64,000 nucleotides of DNA, taken from contig NZ_CP080767.1 in assembly GCF_019602855.1 (NCBI RefSeq), positions 620,001-684,000 on the forward strand, in the 5' to 3' direction. Shown here piece after piece: positions 1-8,709 of the stretch (positions are counted from its first letter, which is position 1; every line of letters starts with the position of its first letter). The translations under genes and the position numbers were made by a program. The DNA comes from Cupriavidus pinatubonensis. GTDB taxonomy: Bacteria > Pseudomonadota > Gammaproteobacteria > Burkholderiales > Burkholderiaceae. Under the pieces are notes generated by a model, which searched no databases, was not told where the DNA came from, and was given only the letters and a program-made list of their open reading frames with translations.

Positions 1-650
1 ACATTGCCCTGGTCGGTCTTGACCACGCCTTCATACTGGCGCACCAGCGCATCCTGCGTATCGACCTGCTGGCTGGAAATCGAATCCTGCTGCAGCAGCG
101 TGCGGTAGCGCTTCTGGTCCAGCCGTGCGTTCTGCAGCAGCGCCTGGTCGCGCGCGAGCTGGCCCACGGCCTGGTCGAACGCGGCCTGGAACGGACGCGG
201 GTCGATTTCCGCGAGCACGTCGCCGGCCTTGACCATCTGGCCTTCCTTGAACAGCACCTTGAGCAGCGGCCCCGACACCTGGGCGCGCACGGTGACGTTG
301 GACACGGGTGTGACGTTGCCCAGGCCGTTCAGGGTCACGTCCATGTCGCGCTGCGCGACCGTGGACACGACCACCGGTGAGCGCGGGGCACCGGGGCCGC
401 CCGGCCCGCCGCGGCCACCGGCGCCCGGGCCACTTGCGCCCCCCGGCCCGCCGGGCCCGCGCGCGCCCTGTGTCCCCTGTGCGTCCGCACCGGCGCCGCG
501 ATGGCTGTACCAGTACCAGCCGCCGCCGGCAAGCAGTACGACGAGGGCCGCGGCGATCAGCTTGCGCCGTGGCGAACCGGCCGGGCCGGGGACCTCCGGC
601 GGGCGGGACGGCGGGATAGGTTGTTGTTGGCCTTGTTCGGGGTTGGGCAT
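1..650 (-). CDS. mdtA: RND efflux periplasmic adaptor (MdtA-like), 3' part missing
   Basis: Membrane fusion protein that would link an inner-membrane RND pump to an outer-membrane channel; only the N-terminal 216 residues are visible because the gene runs off the window start. It opens with a Pro/Gln-rich tail, one membrane segment at about residues 31-48, then an unusual Gly/Pro-rich collagen-like linker (about 52-90). The lipoyl/barrel-sandwich half-motif (VRAQVSGPLLKVLFKEGQ) and the start of the coiled-coil hairpin follow. The ATG at 650 is preceded by AGGA with suitable spacing. It is divergent from a two-component system at 989, the usual arrangement for a regulated efflux operon. The family is clear; the exact pump (MdtABC versus another RND) is inferred. 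Confidence 0.85.
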   Translation of the reverse strand, partial: MPNPEQGQQQPIPPSRPPEVPGPAGSPRRKLIAAALVVLLAGGGWYWYSHRGAGADAQGTQGARGPGGPGGASGPGAGGRGGPGGPGAPRSPVVVSTVAQRDMDVTLNGLGNVTPVSNVTVRAQVSGPLLKVLFKEGQMVKAGDVLAEIDPRPFQAAFDQAVGQLARDQALLQNARLDQKRYRTLLQQDSISSQQVDTQDALVRQYEGVVKTDQGN

Positions 651-988
651 TTCCGGAATCCTGGAAGCGGCGCGCAATGCGCCGGCGTTCTTCGCGCCGT
701 CGTGGGCGCGGCGATGCTGCAGTATGCCGCATCAGGTGCGGCACTCGCCCCATCTGGCGTGGGGTTCTGCCCAAGCGGGCAGCGGCCTTGTGGGTTTGGC
801 CGCGGCAGAGTAAGAACCGGGTTCTGAACCTGCCATGCCGCAAGGATAATGTGAGACGCCGGATGCACGTGTTTCCGCGAAGCCCGCGTTTATTACAGAG
901 AATTACCAGCCCCGCCTGTGTAATCTCCAGAAACAAAGCCGCGAGCCGGATTCGGCAGGACAGCGGCCAGCCTGACTATCATGTGCCT
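651..988. other. Divergent intergenic region, adaptor / response regulator
   Basis: 338 bp without a credible gene, holding the divergent promoters. A perfect palindrome AGAACC-G-GGTTCT lies at 813-825 and could be an operator, for example for the adjacent OmpR-type regulator. No clear sigma-70 boxes were assigned. Confidence 0.4.
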
Positions 989-1720
989 ATGCGAACGAAC
1001 CAGCCCACCCAGATCCTTGTCGTCGACGACGACCCTGAATTGCGCGATCTGCTGCGCGAGTACCTGACCCAGCAAGGGTTTGCGGTCTCGGTACTGCACG
1101 ATGGCGATGGCCTGCAGGCGCGCCTCGAGCGCGAGCGCCCGGCGCTGATCGTGCTGGACCTGATGATGCCGAAGGTCGATGGACTGACTGCACTGCGCAA
1201 TCTGCGTGCCAAGAACGACGACATTCCGGTGATCCTTTTGACCGCGCGCAGCGACGAGATCGACCGCATCGTCGGCCTCGAGATCGGCGCCGACGATTAC
1301 CTTGGCAAGCCGTTTTCGCCACGCGAGCTGCTCGCGCGCATCAATGCCGTGCTGCGCCGCAAGCTCGCACGGCCGGCGGCCGCACCGGAAGACCGCGAAT
1401 CGATCGCGTTCGGGCCGTTCCGCGTGAACTTCCGCCAGCGCTCGCTGCAGCGAGCGGGCCAGGTGCTGTCGATCAGCGACACAGAATTCGCGCTGCTCAA
1501 GCTGCTGCTGATGCATCCGCTCGAAGTGCTCTCGCGCGAGCGCATTGTTGAGCTGATGTATGGCACCGCCAGCGGCATCAGCGACCGCGGCATCGATGTG
1601 CAGATCTGGCGCTTGCGCCGGCTGCTCGACGAAGACGCTCAGCGCCCGCGCTACATCCAGACCGTGCGCGGACGCGGCTACACGTTCGTACCGGACGAAG
1701 CCGAAGAAATTCCGCAGTAA
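989..1720 (+). CDS. ompR: OmpR/PhoB-family response regulator
   Basis: DNA-binding response regulator of 243 aa. The receiver domain (about 8-120) carries the acidic pair D13/D14, the phospho-acceptor D57 in VLDLMMP, T85 and K107 in GKPF. A winged-helix effector domain follows (about 135-235, ending RGRGYTF). The ATG at 989 was chosen because it directly precedes the receiver fold; upstream in-frame sequence does not look coding. The sensor kinase gene starts 40 bp downstream, so the two are very probably co-transcribed. Likely targets are the divergent efflux genes or osmotic/envelope genes. The ompR symbol rests on overall similarity and pairing with an EnvZ-like kinase. Confidence 0.9.
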   Translation: MRTNQPTQILVVDDDPELRDLLREYLTQQGFAVSVLHDGDGLQARLERERPALIVLDLMMPKVDGLTALRNLRAKNDDIPVILLTARSDEIDRIVGLEIGADDYLGKPFSPRELLARINAVLRRKLARPAAAPEDRESIAFGPFRVNFRQRSLQRAGQVLSISDTEFALLKLLLMHPLEVLSRERIVELMYGTASGISDRGIDVQIWRLRRLLDEDAQRPRYIQTVRGRGYTFVPDEAEEIPQ

Positions 1721-1760
1721 CGCCTGTCGCCTCTGTCGCCCGTCCGGCGGCAGGGCGGCA

Positions 1761-3050
1761 ATGACGAGTCCTGACATGAAGTTGCGTATTGATACCCTGT
1801 TTGGCCGCATAGCACTGCTGATTGCCGCCGTGCTGGTGATCAGCCATTTCTCGTGGCTGGCAATCCTGCGCATGGACCGGCGCCAGCAGCAGGTCGACTA
1901 TTCGGTCGAGCAGATGCTGTTCCAGTTCGCCAGCATCCAGCGCGCGCTCGACGCGCGCCCGCCCGTGCCGCTGCCAAGCCTGGTCGAAGTGGCCAGCGAG
2001 GCCAGTGCCGAACAACATACCGTCGTACCCAAGGGCCGCTCGCGACGGCTCGTGGAGCAGTTCATCACGCGGCTGCCGCAGGGCACCGAGATCCGGGTCG
2101 AAGACGAAGCCACGCCGCGGCTGTGGATCAAACTGCCGACGCGCAGCAACTGGATCGCGATGCCGATCCTGTGGGTCCACAATCCGCCGCCCGACAACCG
2201 CCTGGTGCCGGGCGTGATGCTCGTGGTGGGCGTCGCCATCATCTTTGCACTGCTGATTGCATGGCAGATCCAGCGGCCCGTGCGCGATATGGCGGCCGCG
2301 GCCGAGCAGCTTTCACGCCAGCAGCCGGTGGCGCCGCTGCGCGAACGCGGGCCGCATGAACTGCGCCAGCTGATCGAGCGCTTCAACCGCATGGTGGCGG
2401 ACCTCACCCGTATCGACCAGGAGCGCAACACCATGCTGGCCGGCATCGCGCACGACCTGAAAACGCCGCTCGCACGGTTGCGGCTGCGTGCCGAGATGCT
2501 GTCCGACCCGAAGGCCGCGGCAGGCGTCACGCGCGATGTCGAATCCATGTCGGCGATCGTGGAGCAGTTCCTGAGCTTTGCGCAAAGCAGCGAGCCGACG
2601 GCGCGGCCGGTGCCGGTGGATCGGCGTATCCACGAGCTCGCGGCGTCGCTGGCCGAGCAGGAACGGCAGGTGGTGCTGTCGCTGAACGCCGGCGAGGGCT
2701 TCCGCATGATCGCGACGCAGCTCGACCGCATCGTCGGCAACCTCGTCGACAATGCTTACGCCTACGGCCAGGCGCCGGTGTGCGTGGCGACCTCTCGTAC
2801 GGCCGAAGGCTTCTGCCTTACGGTGGAAGACCAGGGACCGGGTATTCCGGACGCTGACATGGAACGCGTCACACTGCCGTTCGTGCGGCTCGATCCGGCA
2901 CGCGGTGGTAACGCGCATTCGGGACTGGGACTGGCGATCGTAGATCGCCTGGTGCGGCAGGCGGGAGGGAGGTTGTCGCTCCTCAACCGAGCCGAAGGCG
3001 GCCTGCGCGTGGAGATGCAGTTCCCGGTGTCGATGGCGCAGGCAGCCTGA
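1761..3050 (+). CDS. envZ: EnvZ-like sensor histidine kinase
   Basis: Inner-membrane sensor kinase of 429 aa, partner of the preceding regulator. Two membrane segments (about 16-35 and 150-169) flank a periplasmic domain of about 110 residues; a HAMP linker follows (about 170-222). The dimerisation/phospho-acceptor H231 sits in AGIAHDLKTPLARL. The ATPase domain has the N box (GNLVDNAYAYG, N327/N331), G1 box (VEDQGPGIP) and G2 box (HSGLGLAIV). The start at 1761 has AGGG a few bases upstream; an in-frame ATG at 1776 is possible. Signal unknown. The pairing supports an osmotic or envelope-stress role, which is inference. Confidence 0.9.
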   Translation: MTSPDMKLRIDTLFGRIALLIAAVLVISHFSWLAILRMDRRQQQVDYSVEQMLFQFASIQRALDARPPVPLPSLVEVASEASAEQHTVVPKGRSRRLVEQFITRLPQGTEIRVEDEATPRLWIKLPTRSNWIAMPILWVHNPPPDNRLVPGVMLVVGVAIIFALLIAWQIQRPVRDMAAAAEQLSRQQPVAPLRERGPHELRQLIERFNRMVADLTRIDQERNTMLAGIAHDLKTPLARLRLRAEMLSDPKAAAGVTRDVESMSAIVEQFLSFAQSSEPTARPVPVDRRIHELAASLAEQERQVVLSLNAGEGFRMIATQLDRIVGNLVDNAYAYGQAPVCVATSRTAEGFCLTVEDQGPGIPDADMERVTLPFVRLDPARGGNAHSGLGLAIVDRLVRQAGGRLSLLNRAEGGLRVEMQFPVSMAQAA

Positions 3051-3074
3051 TCACCCGCGCTCCAGGGAACGCGT

Positions 3075-3683
3075 TCAGACCTTCTTCTTCTCGCCGATGC
3101 GGCTTTCCTTGCCGGTCAGCAGCTTGGCAATGTTCTGGCGGTGGCGCGCGATCAGCAGGATGGCGATGATCAGCACGGCGCCGGCCATGGCGTCGATGCC
3201 TTCCATGAGCACGTAGAAGACCGGCGCGAAAATCGCCGCGACCAGCGCGGCCAGCGACGAATAGCGGAAGAAGAACGCGATGATCACCCAGGTCGCCAGC
3301 GTGGCCAGCCCCAGGATCGGGTTGATCGCCAGCAGGACGCCCGCCGCAGTGGCCACACCCTTGCCACCGGCAAAGCGGTGGAACACCGGGAACAGGTGGC
3401 CCAGGAACACGGCCAGTGCGACCATCGCCAGGCCATTGTCATCGAGACCGTAGGCAGGCCCGAAGCGGCTCGCCAGCCAGACCGCCAGCCAACCTTTGAG
3501 CCCGTCGCCGATCAGCGTGAAAATCGCCGCCTTCTTGTTGCCGGTGCGCAGCACGTTGGTTGCGCCGGGATTGCCGGAACCGTAGGTGTGCGGATCAGGC
3601 AGGCCCATGACCTTGCTGACGACGACGGCGAAGGACACCGATCCGATCAGGTAGGCGGCGAGGGCGAAGAGCAGGTTGGCCAT
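3075..3683 (-). CDS. plsY: Glycerol-3-phosphate acyltransferase PlsY
   Basis: Integral membrane enzyme (202 aa) that transfers an acyl group from acyl-phosphate to sn-glycerol-3-phosphate, the first step of phosphatidic acid synthesis. Family signatures are present: [16 protein letters not shown] near residue 37 (glycerol phosphate binding) and [18 protein letters not shown] (acyl-phosphate/phosphate loop), with at least five hydrophobic helices. The ATG at 3683 starts directly at the first membrane helix; longer in-frame starts add a non-hydrophobic extension. It lies on the same strand as ybaK, 112 bp upstream. Length is normal for the family. Confidence 0.95.
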   Translation of the reverse strand: MANLLFALAAYLIGSVSFAVVVSKVMGLPDPHTYGSGNPGATNVLRTGNKKAAIFTLIGDGLKGWLAVWLASRFGPAYGLDDNGLAMVALAVFLGHLFPVFHRFAGGKGVATAAGVLLAINPILGLATLATWVIIAFFFRYSSLAALVAAIFAPVFYVLMEGIDAMAGAVLIIAILLIARHRQNIAKLLTGKESRIGEKKKV

Positions 3684-3795
3684 GAGGGGATACGCGCGGC
3701 AGTGACTGCCTTGTCTGGAATTGGCGGGATTGTAGCGCGGCGGCGGGGTCGCCACGACCGTGACTTCCCCAATATCCGCGAGCGGCGCGGGCGGT

Positions 3796-4287
3796 TCAGT
3801 CAGGCAGCGCGCATTCCACGGCCTTCGCATCGGCCAGCGTGGTCAGCAGCTTCGGGTCCAGGCTGACCAGATAGCCGCGCCGGCCGCCGTTGATATAGAT
3901 CTTCTCCAGCGCCAGTACCGTCGACTCGACATAGACGGGCATGCGCTTCTTTGTGCCGAATGGCGACGTGCCGCCCACCATGTAGCCGCTGTGCCGCTGC
4001 GCGACCTCGGGCTTGCAGGGCTGCACGCTCTTGCAGCCGATCTGGCGCGCCAGGTTCTTGGTGGAGACCGAACAGTCGCCATGCATCAACACGACCAGCG
4101 GCTGCGCGCGCTCGTCTTCCATGATCAGCGTTTTGACGACATCGTGCTCCGGCACGCCGAGCTGACGGGCGGATTCGCCGGTGCCGCCGTGGTCCACGTA
4201 GTCGTACGGATGCTCGCCGAAGGCGACGTTGTGGCGGCGCAGGAACTGCGTGGCCGGGGTTTCGGAGATATGTTTCGCTTTGCTCAT
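3796..4287 (-). CDS. ybaK: Cys-tRNA(Pro)/Cys-tRNA(Cys) deacylase YbaK
   Basis: Trans-editing deacylase of 163 aa that hydrolyses Cys mischarged on tRNA-Pro. It shows the YbaK/INS fold pattern: the HDVVKTLIM segment holding the key lysine, and the [14 protein letters not shown] loop equivalent to the GxxSPxGxKK motif of the family. It is a cytosolic single-domain protein of typical length. It sits between plsY and xerD on the minus strand, 39 bp from xerD, and may be co-transcribed with xerD-ogt. Confidence 0.93.
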   Translation of the reverse strand: MSKAKHISETPATQFLRRHNVAFGEHPYDYVDHGGTGESARQLGVPEHDVVKTLIMEDERAQPLVVLMHGDCSVSTKNLARQIGCKSVQPCKPEVAQRHSGYMVGGTSPFGTKKRMPVYVESTVLALEKIYINGGRRGYLVSLDPKLLTTLADAKAVECALPD

Positions 4288-4326
4288 TGTCGCTTCTCGT
4301 CGCGCCAGGGGCGAGCCCGGCTCGTC

Positions 4327-5310
4327 TTACCCGCGTGGATGGTGCTGCTGGTGCAGTTCGCGCAGCCGTTCGCGCGCCACGTGGGTGTAGATCTGTGTAG
4401 TGGAGATATCGGCATGGCCAAGCAGCAGTTGCACCACGCGCAGGTCGGCGCCGTGGTTCAGCAGGTGCGTGGCAAACGCATGCCGCAGCGTATGCGGCGA
4501 CAGCGGCGCGGTAATGCCGGCATCGCGCGCATGGCGCTTGATCAGGTGCCAGAACGCCTGACGCGTCATGCCCTCGCCACGCTGCGTGACGAATAGCGCG
4601 TCGCACGCGCGGCCGGCAAGAAGGGCAGGGCGCGCGCTCCCCAGATAGCGGCGCAGCCAGTCGCTGGCCTGCATGCCGAAAGGCACCAGCCGCTCCTTGT
4701 CGCCCTTGCCGCCAACCACGCGCGCAACGCCTTCGTTCAGGCCGATCTCGACGGTTTTCATCTGCGTCAGCTCCGACACGCGCAGTCCGCTCGCGTACAT
4801 CAGCTCGAGCATGGTGCGGTCGCGCAGGCCGAGCGGCGTGGTGGTGTCGGGCGCTTCGAGCAGCGCTTCAACCTGCGCTTCGCTTAGCGTCTTGGGCACG
4901 CGCGGCGGCTGCTTGGCGGGGCGCAGCAGGATGCACGGATCGGCCTCGATCATTTGCTCGCGCAGTGCCCACTGGTAGAAGCGGCGGAATACAGCGAGCC
5001 GGCGGTTCGAGGATGAGGCGCGGGTCTCGGGGTGCCGCGCCAGGAAATAGGCGTTCAGTTCCGTGTCGCCGATGCCCAGCAAGCCGCCATTGCCGGACTG
5101 ATGCAGCCAGCGCGCGAGCATCGACAGATCGCGCCGATAGGCGTCCATGGTGTTGCGCGACAGGCCATCCTCTAGCCACAGTGCGTCGCAGAAACGGCTG
5201 ACGAGATCGAGTTCGGGGGCGATGGCCGCATCGAGGGCGACCATCTCCGCATCGGCATGCACCGCGCGCGGCTTGCGTGTGGTCTGGCTTGCGCCGGCCG
5301 GGCGCTTCAT
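4327..5310 (-). CDS. xerD: Site-specific tyrosine recombinase XerD
   Basis: Chromosome-dimer-resolving recombinase acting with XerC at dif under FtsK control. The 327-aa protein has an N-terminal SAM-like core-binding domain (about 35-125) and a catalytic domain with all the expected residues: R177 (ASGLRVSEL), K202 (GGKGDKERL), H273 and R276 (SPHTLRHAFATH), H299 and Y308 (GHADISTTQIYTHV). It is about 25 residues longer at the N terminus than usual. However, the ATG at 5310 overlaps the ogt stop as ATGA, which supports this start by translational coupling. An internal ATG at codon 23 is the alternative. Confidence 0.94.
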   Translation of the reverse strand: MKRPAGASQTTRKPRAVHADAEMVALDAAIAPELDLVSRFCDALWLEDGLSRNTMDAYRRDLSMLARWLHQSGNGGLLGIGDTELNAYFLARHPETRASSSNRRLAVFRRFYQWALREQMIEADPCILLRPAKQPPRVPKTLSEAQVEALLEAPDTTTPLGLRDRTMLELMYASGLRVSELTQMKTVEIGLNEGVARVVGGKGDKERLVPFGMQASDWLRRYLGSARPALLAGRACDALFVTQRGEGMTRQAFWHLIKRHARDAGITAPLSPHTLRHAFATHLLNHGADLRVVQLLLGHADISTTQIYTHVARERLRELHQQHHPRG

Positions 5311-5786
5311 ATCAGCATGGCGCCTTCATGGCGCAACAGCCAGCGTTTCACTTCCAGATGGAAACCGTCCTCGGCATGGTGGGCAAAGCCGCCGATGCCG
5401 CTGGCAGACACCACGCGATGGCACGGAATCACGATCGGCAGCGGGTTCTGCCCGCAAGCCTGCCCCACCGCCCGCGCGACGCCCCCAAGCTTGCGCGCGA
5501 TATCGCCATACGTAGTCAGGCCGCCGCGCGGCACCGCGCAGATCGCTTGCCACACCTGCTGCTGGAACGGCGTGCCGGCAATGGCCAGCGGCACATCAAA
5601 GGTCGCGCCGGCATCGGCGTAATAGGCATCCAGCTGCGCGGCAAGGCGCAGAATCACGTCACTGCGCGGCGCAATGCTTTCGACGTCCTCAGGCAGATAA
5701 AAAATCTCCCGGATCCGCACATCGTCGGCACGCACGCCGACCTTGCCAAAAGGCGCAGGAAGAATGGCGTCGAAGGGAGCAGGCAT
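5307..5786 (-). CDS. ogt: Methylated-DNA--protein-cysteine methyltransferase
   Basis: DNA repair protein (159 aa with this start) that removes O6-alkyl groups from guanine by suicide transfer to C122 in the PCHRVV motif. The winged-helix DNA-binding part with GTPFQQQVWQAICAVPRG and TTYGDIARKLG is intact. In-frame upstream codons reach 5927 but give a non-conserved extension, so the ATG at 5786 was preferred; no strong ribosome site supports it. Its TGA overlaps the xerD ATG, implying an ogt-xerD operon. Confidence 0.9.
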   Translation of the reverse strand: MPAPFDAILPAPFGKVGVRADDVRIREIFYLPEDVESIAPRSDVILRLAAQLDAYYADAGATFDVPLAIAGTPFQQQVWQAICAVPRGGLTTYGDIARKLGGVARAVGQACGQNPLPIVIPCHRVVSASGIGGFAHHAEDGFHLEVKRWLLRHEGAMLI

Positions 5787-5887
5787 GGCAATAGCATCGA
5801 GGGAAGCCTGGATTTTAATCGTTTTACCGGGATTGACGGCAACCGAGGCGAGGGACCCGAAGAACCCATTCACGCGATAAGGCAACC

Positions 5888-5915
5888 CAAAAGAAAAAGC
5901 CGCCCGCAGGCGGCC
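5888..5915 (-). terminator. Rho-independent terminator after the Bug-type gene
   Basis: Read on the minus strand, a perfect stem (5899-5904 with 5909-5914, GC only, loop of four) is followed by a T-rich tract interrupted by one C (5888-5898). It lies just past the stop codon of the Bug-family gene and separates it from ogt. Confidence 0.85.
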
Positions 5916-5937
5916 AGTACAAGGCAAAGAGAGCCTT

Positions 5938-6906
5938 TTACTGCTCCAACTTAATATTCTGCACCTTCACCAGATTCTTCATCTTGTCGAACTCCTTCTT
6001 GATCTCCGCCGCATGCTGCGCCGGTGAGTTACCCGAAGGCTCGGCGCCCGCGGCACGCAGACGTTCCTGGAAACCCTTGTCCTGTAGCGCCTTCACCGCA
6101 GCTTCATTGAGCTTCTTGATCACATCGTCAGGCGTGCCGGCAGGCGCCACCAGGCCATACCACGCCGGATCGTTGGGCTCCTTCAGCCCCATCTCGCCAA
6201 AAGTCGGCACGTCCGGGAGCGAATCGAGCCGCTTGTTCCACGCCACCACGATCGGGCGCAGCTTGCCGGCCTTGATGTAAGGCATCGACGAGGGCAGGTT
6301 ATCCACCATGATCGGCACCTGGCCGGCCAGCACGTCGTTCAGCGCCGGGCCCGCGCCACGGTACGGGATATGCACCATGAAGGTCTTGGTCGATACCTTG
6401 AACTGCTCGCCCAGCATGTGGCCGAACGCGCAGGTGCCCGACGTGGCGTATGAATACTTGCCCGGATTGGCCTTCAGCACGGCGAGGAACTCCTTGTAGT
6501 TCTTGGCCGGGAAGTTCGGGTTCACCGCGATCACGTTGGCCACGTTGGCCAGGTTCGTGACGGGCTTGAAGTCCTTGATCGGGTCGTACGACAGCTTCGG
6601 GTTGCAAGCCGGGTTCACGGCCATGGTCGAGACGGTCGAGATGCCGATCGTGTAGCCGTCCGGGGCAGCCTTGGCGATGGCGTCGGCGCCGATCGAGCCG
6701 CCGCCGCCGGCGCGGTTTTCCACCACGACGGGCTGGCCGAGAATGCGGCTCATCTGGTCAGCGGCGCCGCGGCCGACGATGTCGGTGGTGCCGCCAGGCG
6801 CAAACGGAATGATCAGGCGGATGGGCTTGCTCGGAAAGCTCTGCGCTTGCGCAATGGAGGCCGCGGTGGCCAGGGCGAGGGTCAGGGCAATTTTGCCAGC
6901 TTGCAT
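5938..6906 (-). CDS. Bug-family tripartite tricarboxylate transporter receptor (TctC-like)
   Basis: Periplasmic solute-binding protein of 322 aa. A signal peptide is evident (MQAGKIALTLALATAASIAQA, cleavage near residue 21). The mature protein begins FPSKPIRLIIPFAPGG, the hallmark of Bug proteins, followed by TTDIVGR and the ENRAGGGGSIGA ligand loop. The start at 6906 has GGGAGA upstream. No TctA/TctB membrane genes are nearby, so it is an orphan receptor, as is common in Burkholderiaceae. Its ligand (often a carboxylate) cannot be told from the sequence. It has its own terminator. Confidence 0.93.
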   Translation of the reverse strand: MQAGKIALTLALATAASIAQAQSFPSKPIRLIIPFAPGGTTDIVGRGAADQMSRILGQPVVVENRAGGGGSIGADAIAKAAPDGYTIGISTVSTMAVNPACNPKLSYDPIKDFKPVTNLANVANVIAVNPNFPAKNYKEFLAVLKANPGKYSYATSGTCAFGHMLGEQFKVSTKTFMVHIPYRGAGPALNDVLAGQVPIMVDNLPSSMPYIKAGKLRPIVVAWNKRLDSLPDVPTFGEMGLKEPNDPAWYGLVAPAGTPDDVIKKLNEAAVKALQDKGFQERLRAAGAEPSGNSPAQHAAEIKKEFDKMKNLVKVQNIKLEQ

Positions 6907-7018
6907 GAGATCGAATCTCCCGTCAGGAAAGTCCGGGCTGGGGGTGATGCCCGGAAGAAAACGCCGCTGCCTTGCCGCAGGTGGCGGCAAGGCAGCAGCA
7001 ACATCTGGTCAGGCGGGC

Positions 7019-7699
7019 TCAGCCACCCAGCAGGCCGCGTTTGACGTCCCGGTCCACGGGATGTTCGCCGAGGAAGACGCGCAGCACGGCCTGGTAGAAG
7101 TCGTCGCCGGGAATCGGGCGGCCGCGCGGGGTGCCGTTGATGGCGACCACCGTACCGGCGTCCGGCGAAAAGTCGAAATTGATCACGTCGCCCTTGCGCG
7201 CCGTGCCGACCTGATCAATGGTGTGTTCGAACTGGACCATCCGCGCTGACAGCATCTGCATCTGCAGTTCGCTGTGGTTTTCACGCATGCCTTTCTGGAT
7301 GGCCCGTGAAAGTGCGGTGGGTTCGACTTCGCGCAGCATGCGGAGCTGCAACCGCTTGGTACCCGGCGTGCCGAGTACCACAGTGGCGTTGCGGCCCTTC
7401 TCGGGCAGGTAGAGCGCCGCCACATAACCCTTGAGCAGCAGTCCCGAACGCAGCGCCGTGCCATTGAGCTGCAGTACCTTGCCTGACACGCGGGCCGCGT
7501 CGTCAAAGCGCAGCCCCTCGATTTCCGTCGCACCAGCCGGCACCAGGACGCCAAACGCCACGCCCGCGGCGAGCATGGCCAGCAGACGGCGCGGGGTCTG
7601 GCGGGGTCGTGAAAGCGGGTGCGGGGCGCTAAGCGGGCCCGACGATGGCGAGTTACGGCGGTGCAGCATAGGGGGCAGGCGTACAACTTGGTATGCCAT
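7019..7699 (-). CDS. Chalcone isomerase-like secreted protein
   Basis: Protein of up to 226 aa with an N-terminal signal sequence (about residues 38-57, cleavage near PAGA-TE) followed by a chalcone-isomerase-fold domain: EIEGLRFDDA, then LLLKGYVAALYLPEKGRN, and a C-terminal DFYQAVLRVFLGEHPVD. Bacterial members of this family are usually exported and have no proven isomerase activity; the function is unknown. The start is uncertain: an ATG at 7699 or one at 7669, neither with a good ribosome site. It is divergent from the AEC carrier gene. Confidence 0.75.
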   Translation of the reverse strand: MAYQVVRLPPMLHRRNSPSSGPLSAPHPLSRPRQTPRRLLAMLAAGVAFGVLVPAGATEIEGLRFDDAARVSGKVLQLNGTALRSGLLLKGYVAALYLPEKGRNATVVLGTPGTKRLQLRMLREVEPTALSRAIQKGMRENHSELQMQMLSARMVQFEHTIDQVGTARKGDVINFDFSPDAGTVVAINGTPRGRPIPGDDFYQAVLRVFLGEHPVDRDVKRGLLGG

Positions 7700-7815
7700 G
7701 CTGGCTCATTTCTGGAAAAATACCTATCCGGATCTGCCCTAGTCTGCACATTCCGTCTCTTTTCCCCGCAGTGCCAGGCGGCCCCGGCCGCGACAATAAC
7801 GACAACATTCACGAG

Positions 7816-8709
7816 ATGTCTTCCGCCCTCCTGCTGGTTCCCGACTTCAGCCTGATCCTGATCGGCTGGTTGCTGGTCCGTTATTCACCATTCGACCGTG
7901 CCTTCTGGGGTGGTGTGGAGCGCCTGGTTTATTTCGTGCTGTTTCCCGCGCTGCTGCTGCAGTCGACCAACAGCGCGGTGTTCGATTTTTCATCGACCTC
8001 GGCCATGCTCGGGCTCGCGCTCACTGTCATGGCGTTCGGCATGGTTGGCGGCTACGCCGTCAAATGGGTGCTGCGCCCTGACGCCGTGGATTTCGCCTCG
8101 GGCCTGCAGACGGCGTTCCGCTTCAACTCGTATATCGGACTGGCGCTGGCCTCGCGCCTCGGTGGCAGCGAAGGGCTCGCGCTGATGGCCGTAATCGTGG
8201 GCTGCACGGTGCCGCTGTGCAATGTGGCCGCGGTCTGGGCGCTGGCGCGCCATGGCGATACGCGGCTGTGGAAAGAGCTCGCGCGCAATCCGCTGATCCT
8301 CGCTACCGCCGGCGGACTGCTGACCAATTTGCTGGGGCTGCACGCGCCCGAGGTACTGGCCATGACACTGAACCGGCTGGGCTCGGCATCGACGGCGCTC
8401 GGCCTGATGACGGTGGGCGCAGGACTGCAGATGAGCGGCGCGACCGGTACCGTCGGCCCCGTCGCGTGGTGGACCGGCATCAAGCTGCTGGCCATGCCGT
8501 GCCTGGCCTGGCTGGCAGGCCGCCTGCTGCCGCTGACGGAGTTGCAGTACCAGATCGTGGTGCTGTACGCCTCGCTGCCCACGGCATCGAGCGCCTATAT
8601 CCTCGCCGTGCGCATGGGCGGCAACGGGCCCATGGTGGCCGCGACGATATCGGTGATGACGGTCGCGGCGATCGTGACTACGCCGATCTGGCTCGCTCTG
8701 GTCAGCTGA
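7816..8709 (+). CDS. AEC-family (auxin efflux carrier-like) transporter
   Basis: Inner-membrane carrier of 297 aa with about ten hydrophobic helices arranged as two halves, typical of the AEC/malonate-transporter family. Recognisable pieces are the N-terminal DFSLILIGWLLVRY and the central FNSYIGLALASRLGG segment, where the first helix bundle is broken by polar residues. The substrate cannot be assigned; relatives export or import dicarboxylates. The start at 7816 places the first helix at the N terminus. Its stop overlaps the convergent queG stop by eight bases. Confidence 0.88.
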   Translation: MSSALLLVPDFSLILIGWLLVRYSPFDRAFWGGVERLVYFVLFPALLLQSTNSAVFDFSSTSAMLGLALTVMAFGMVGGYAVKWVLRPDAVDFASGLQTAFRFNSYIGLALASRLGGSEGLALMAVIVGCTVPLCNVAAVWALARHGDTRLWKELARNPLILATAGGLLTNLLGLHAPEVLAMTLNRLGSASTALGLMTVGAGLQMSGATGTVGPVAWWTGIKLLAMPCLAWLAGRLLPLTELQYQIVVLYASLPTASSAYILAVRMGGNGPMVAATISVMTVAAIVTTPIWLALVS

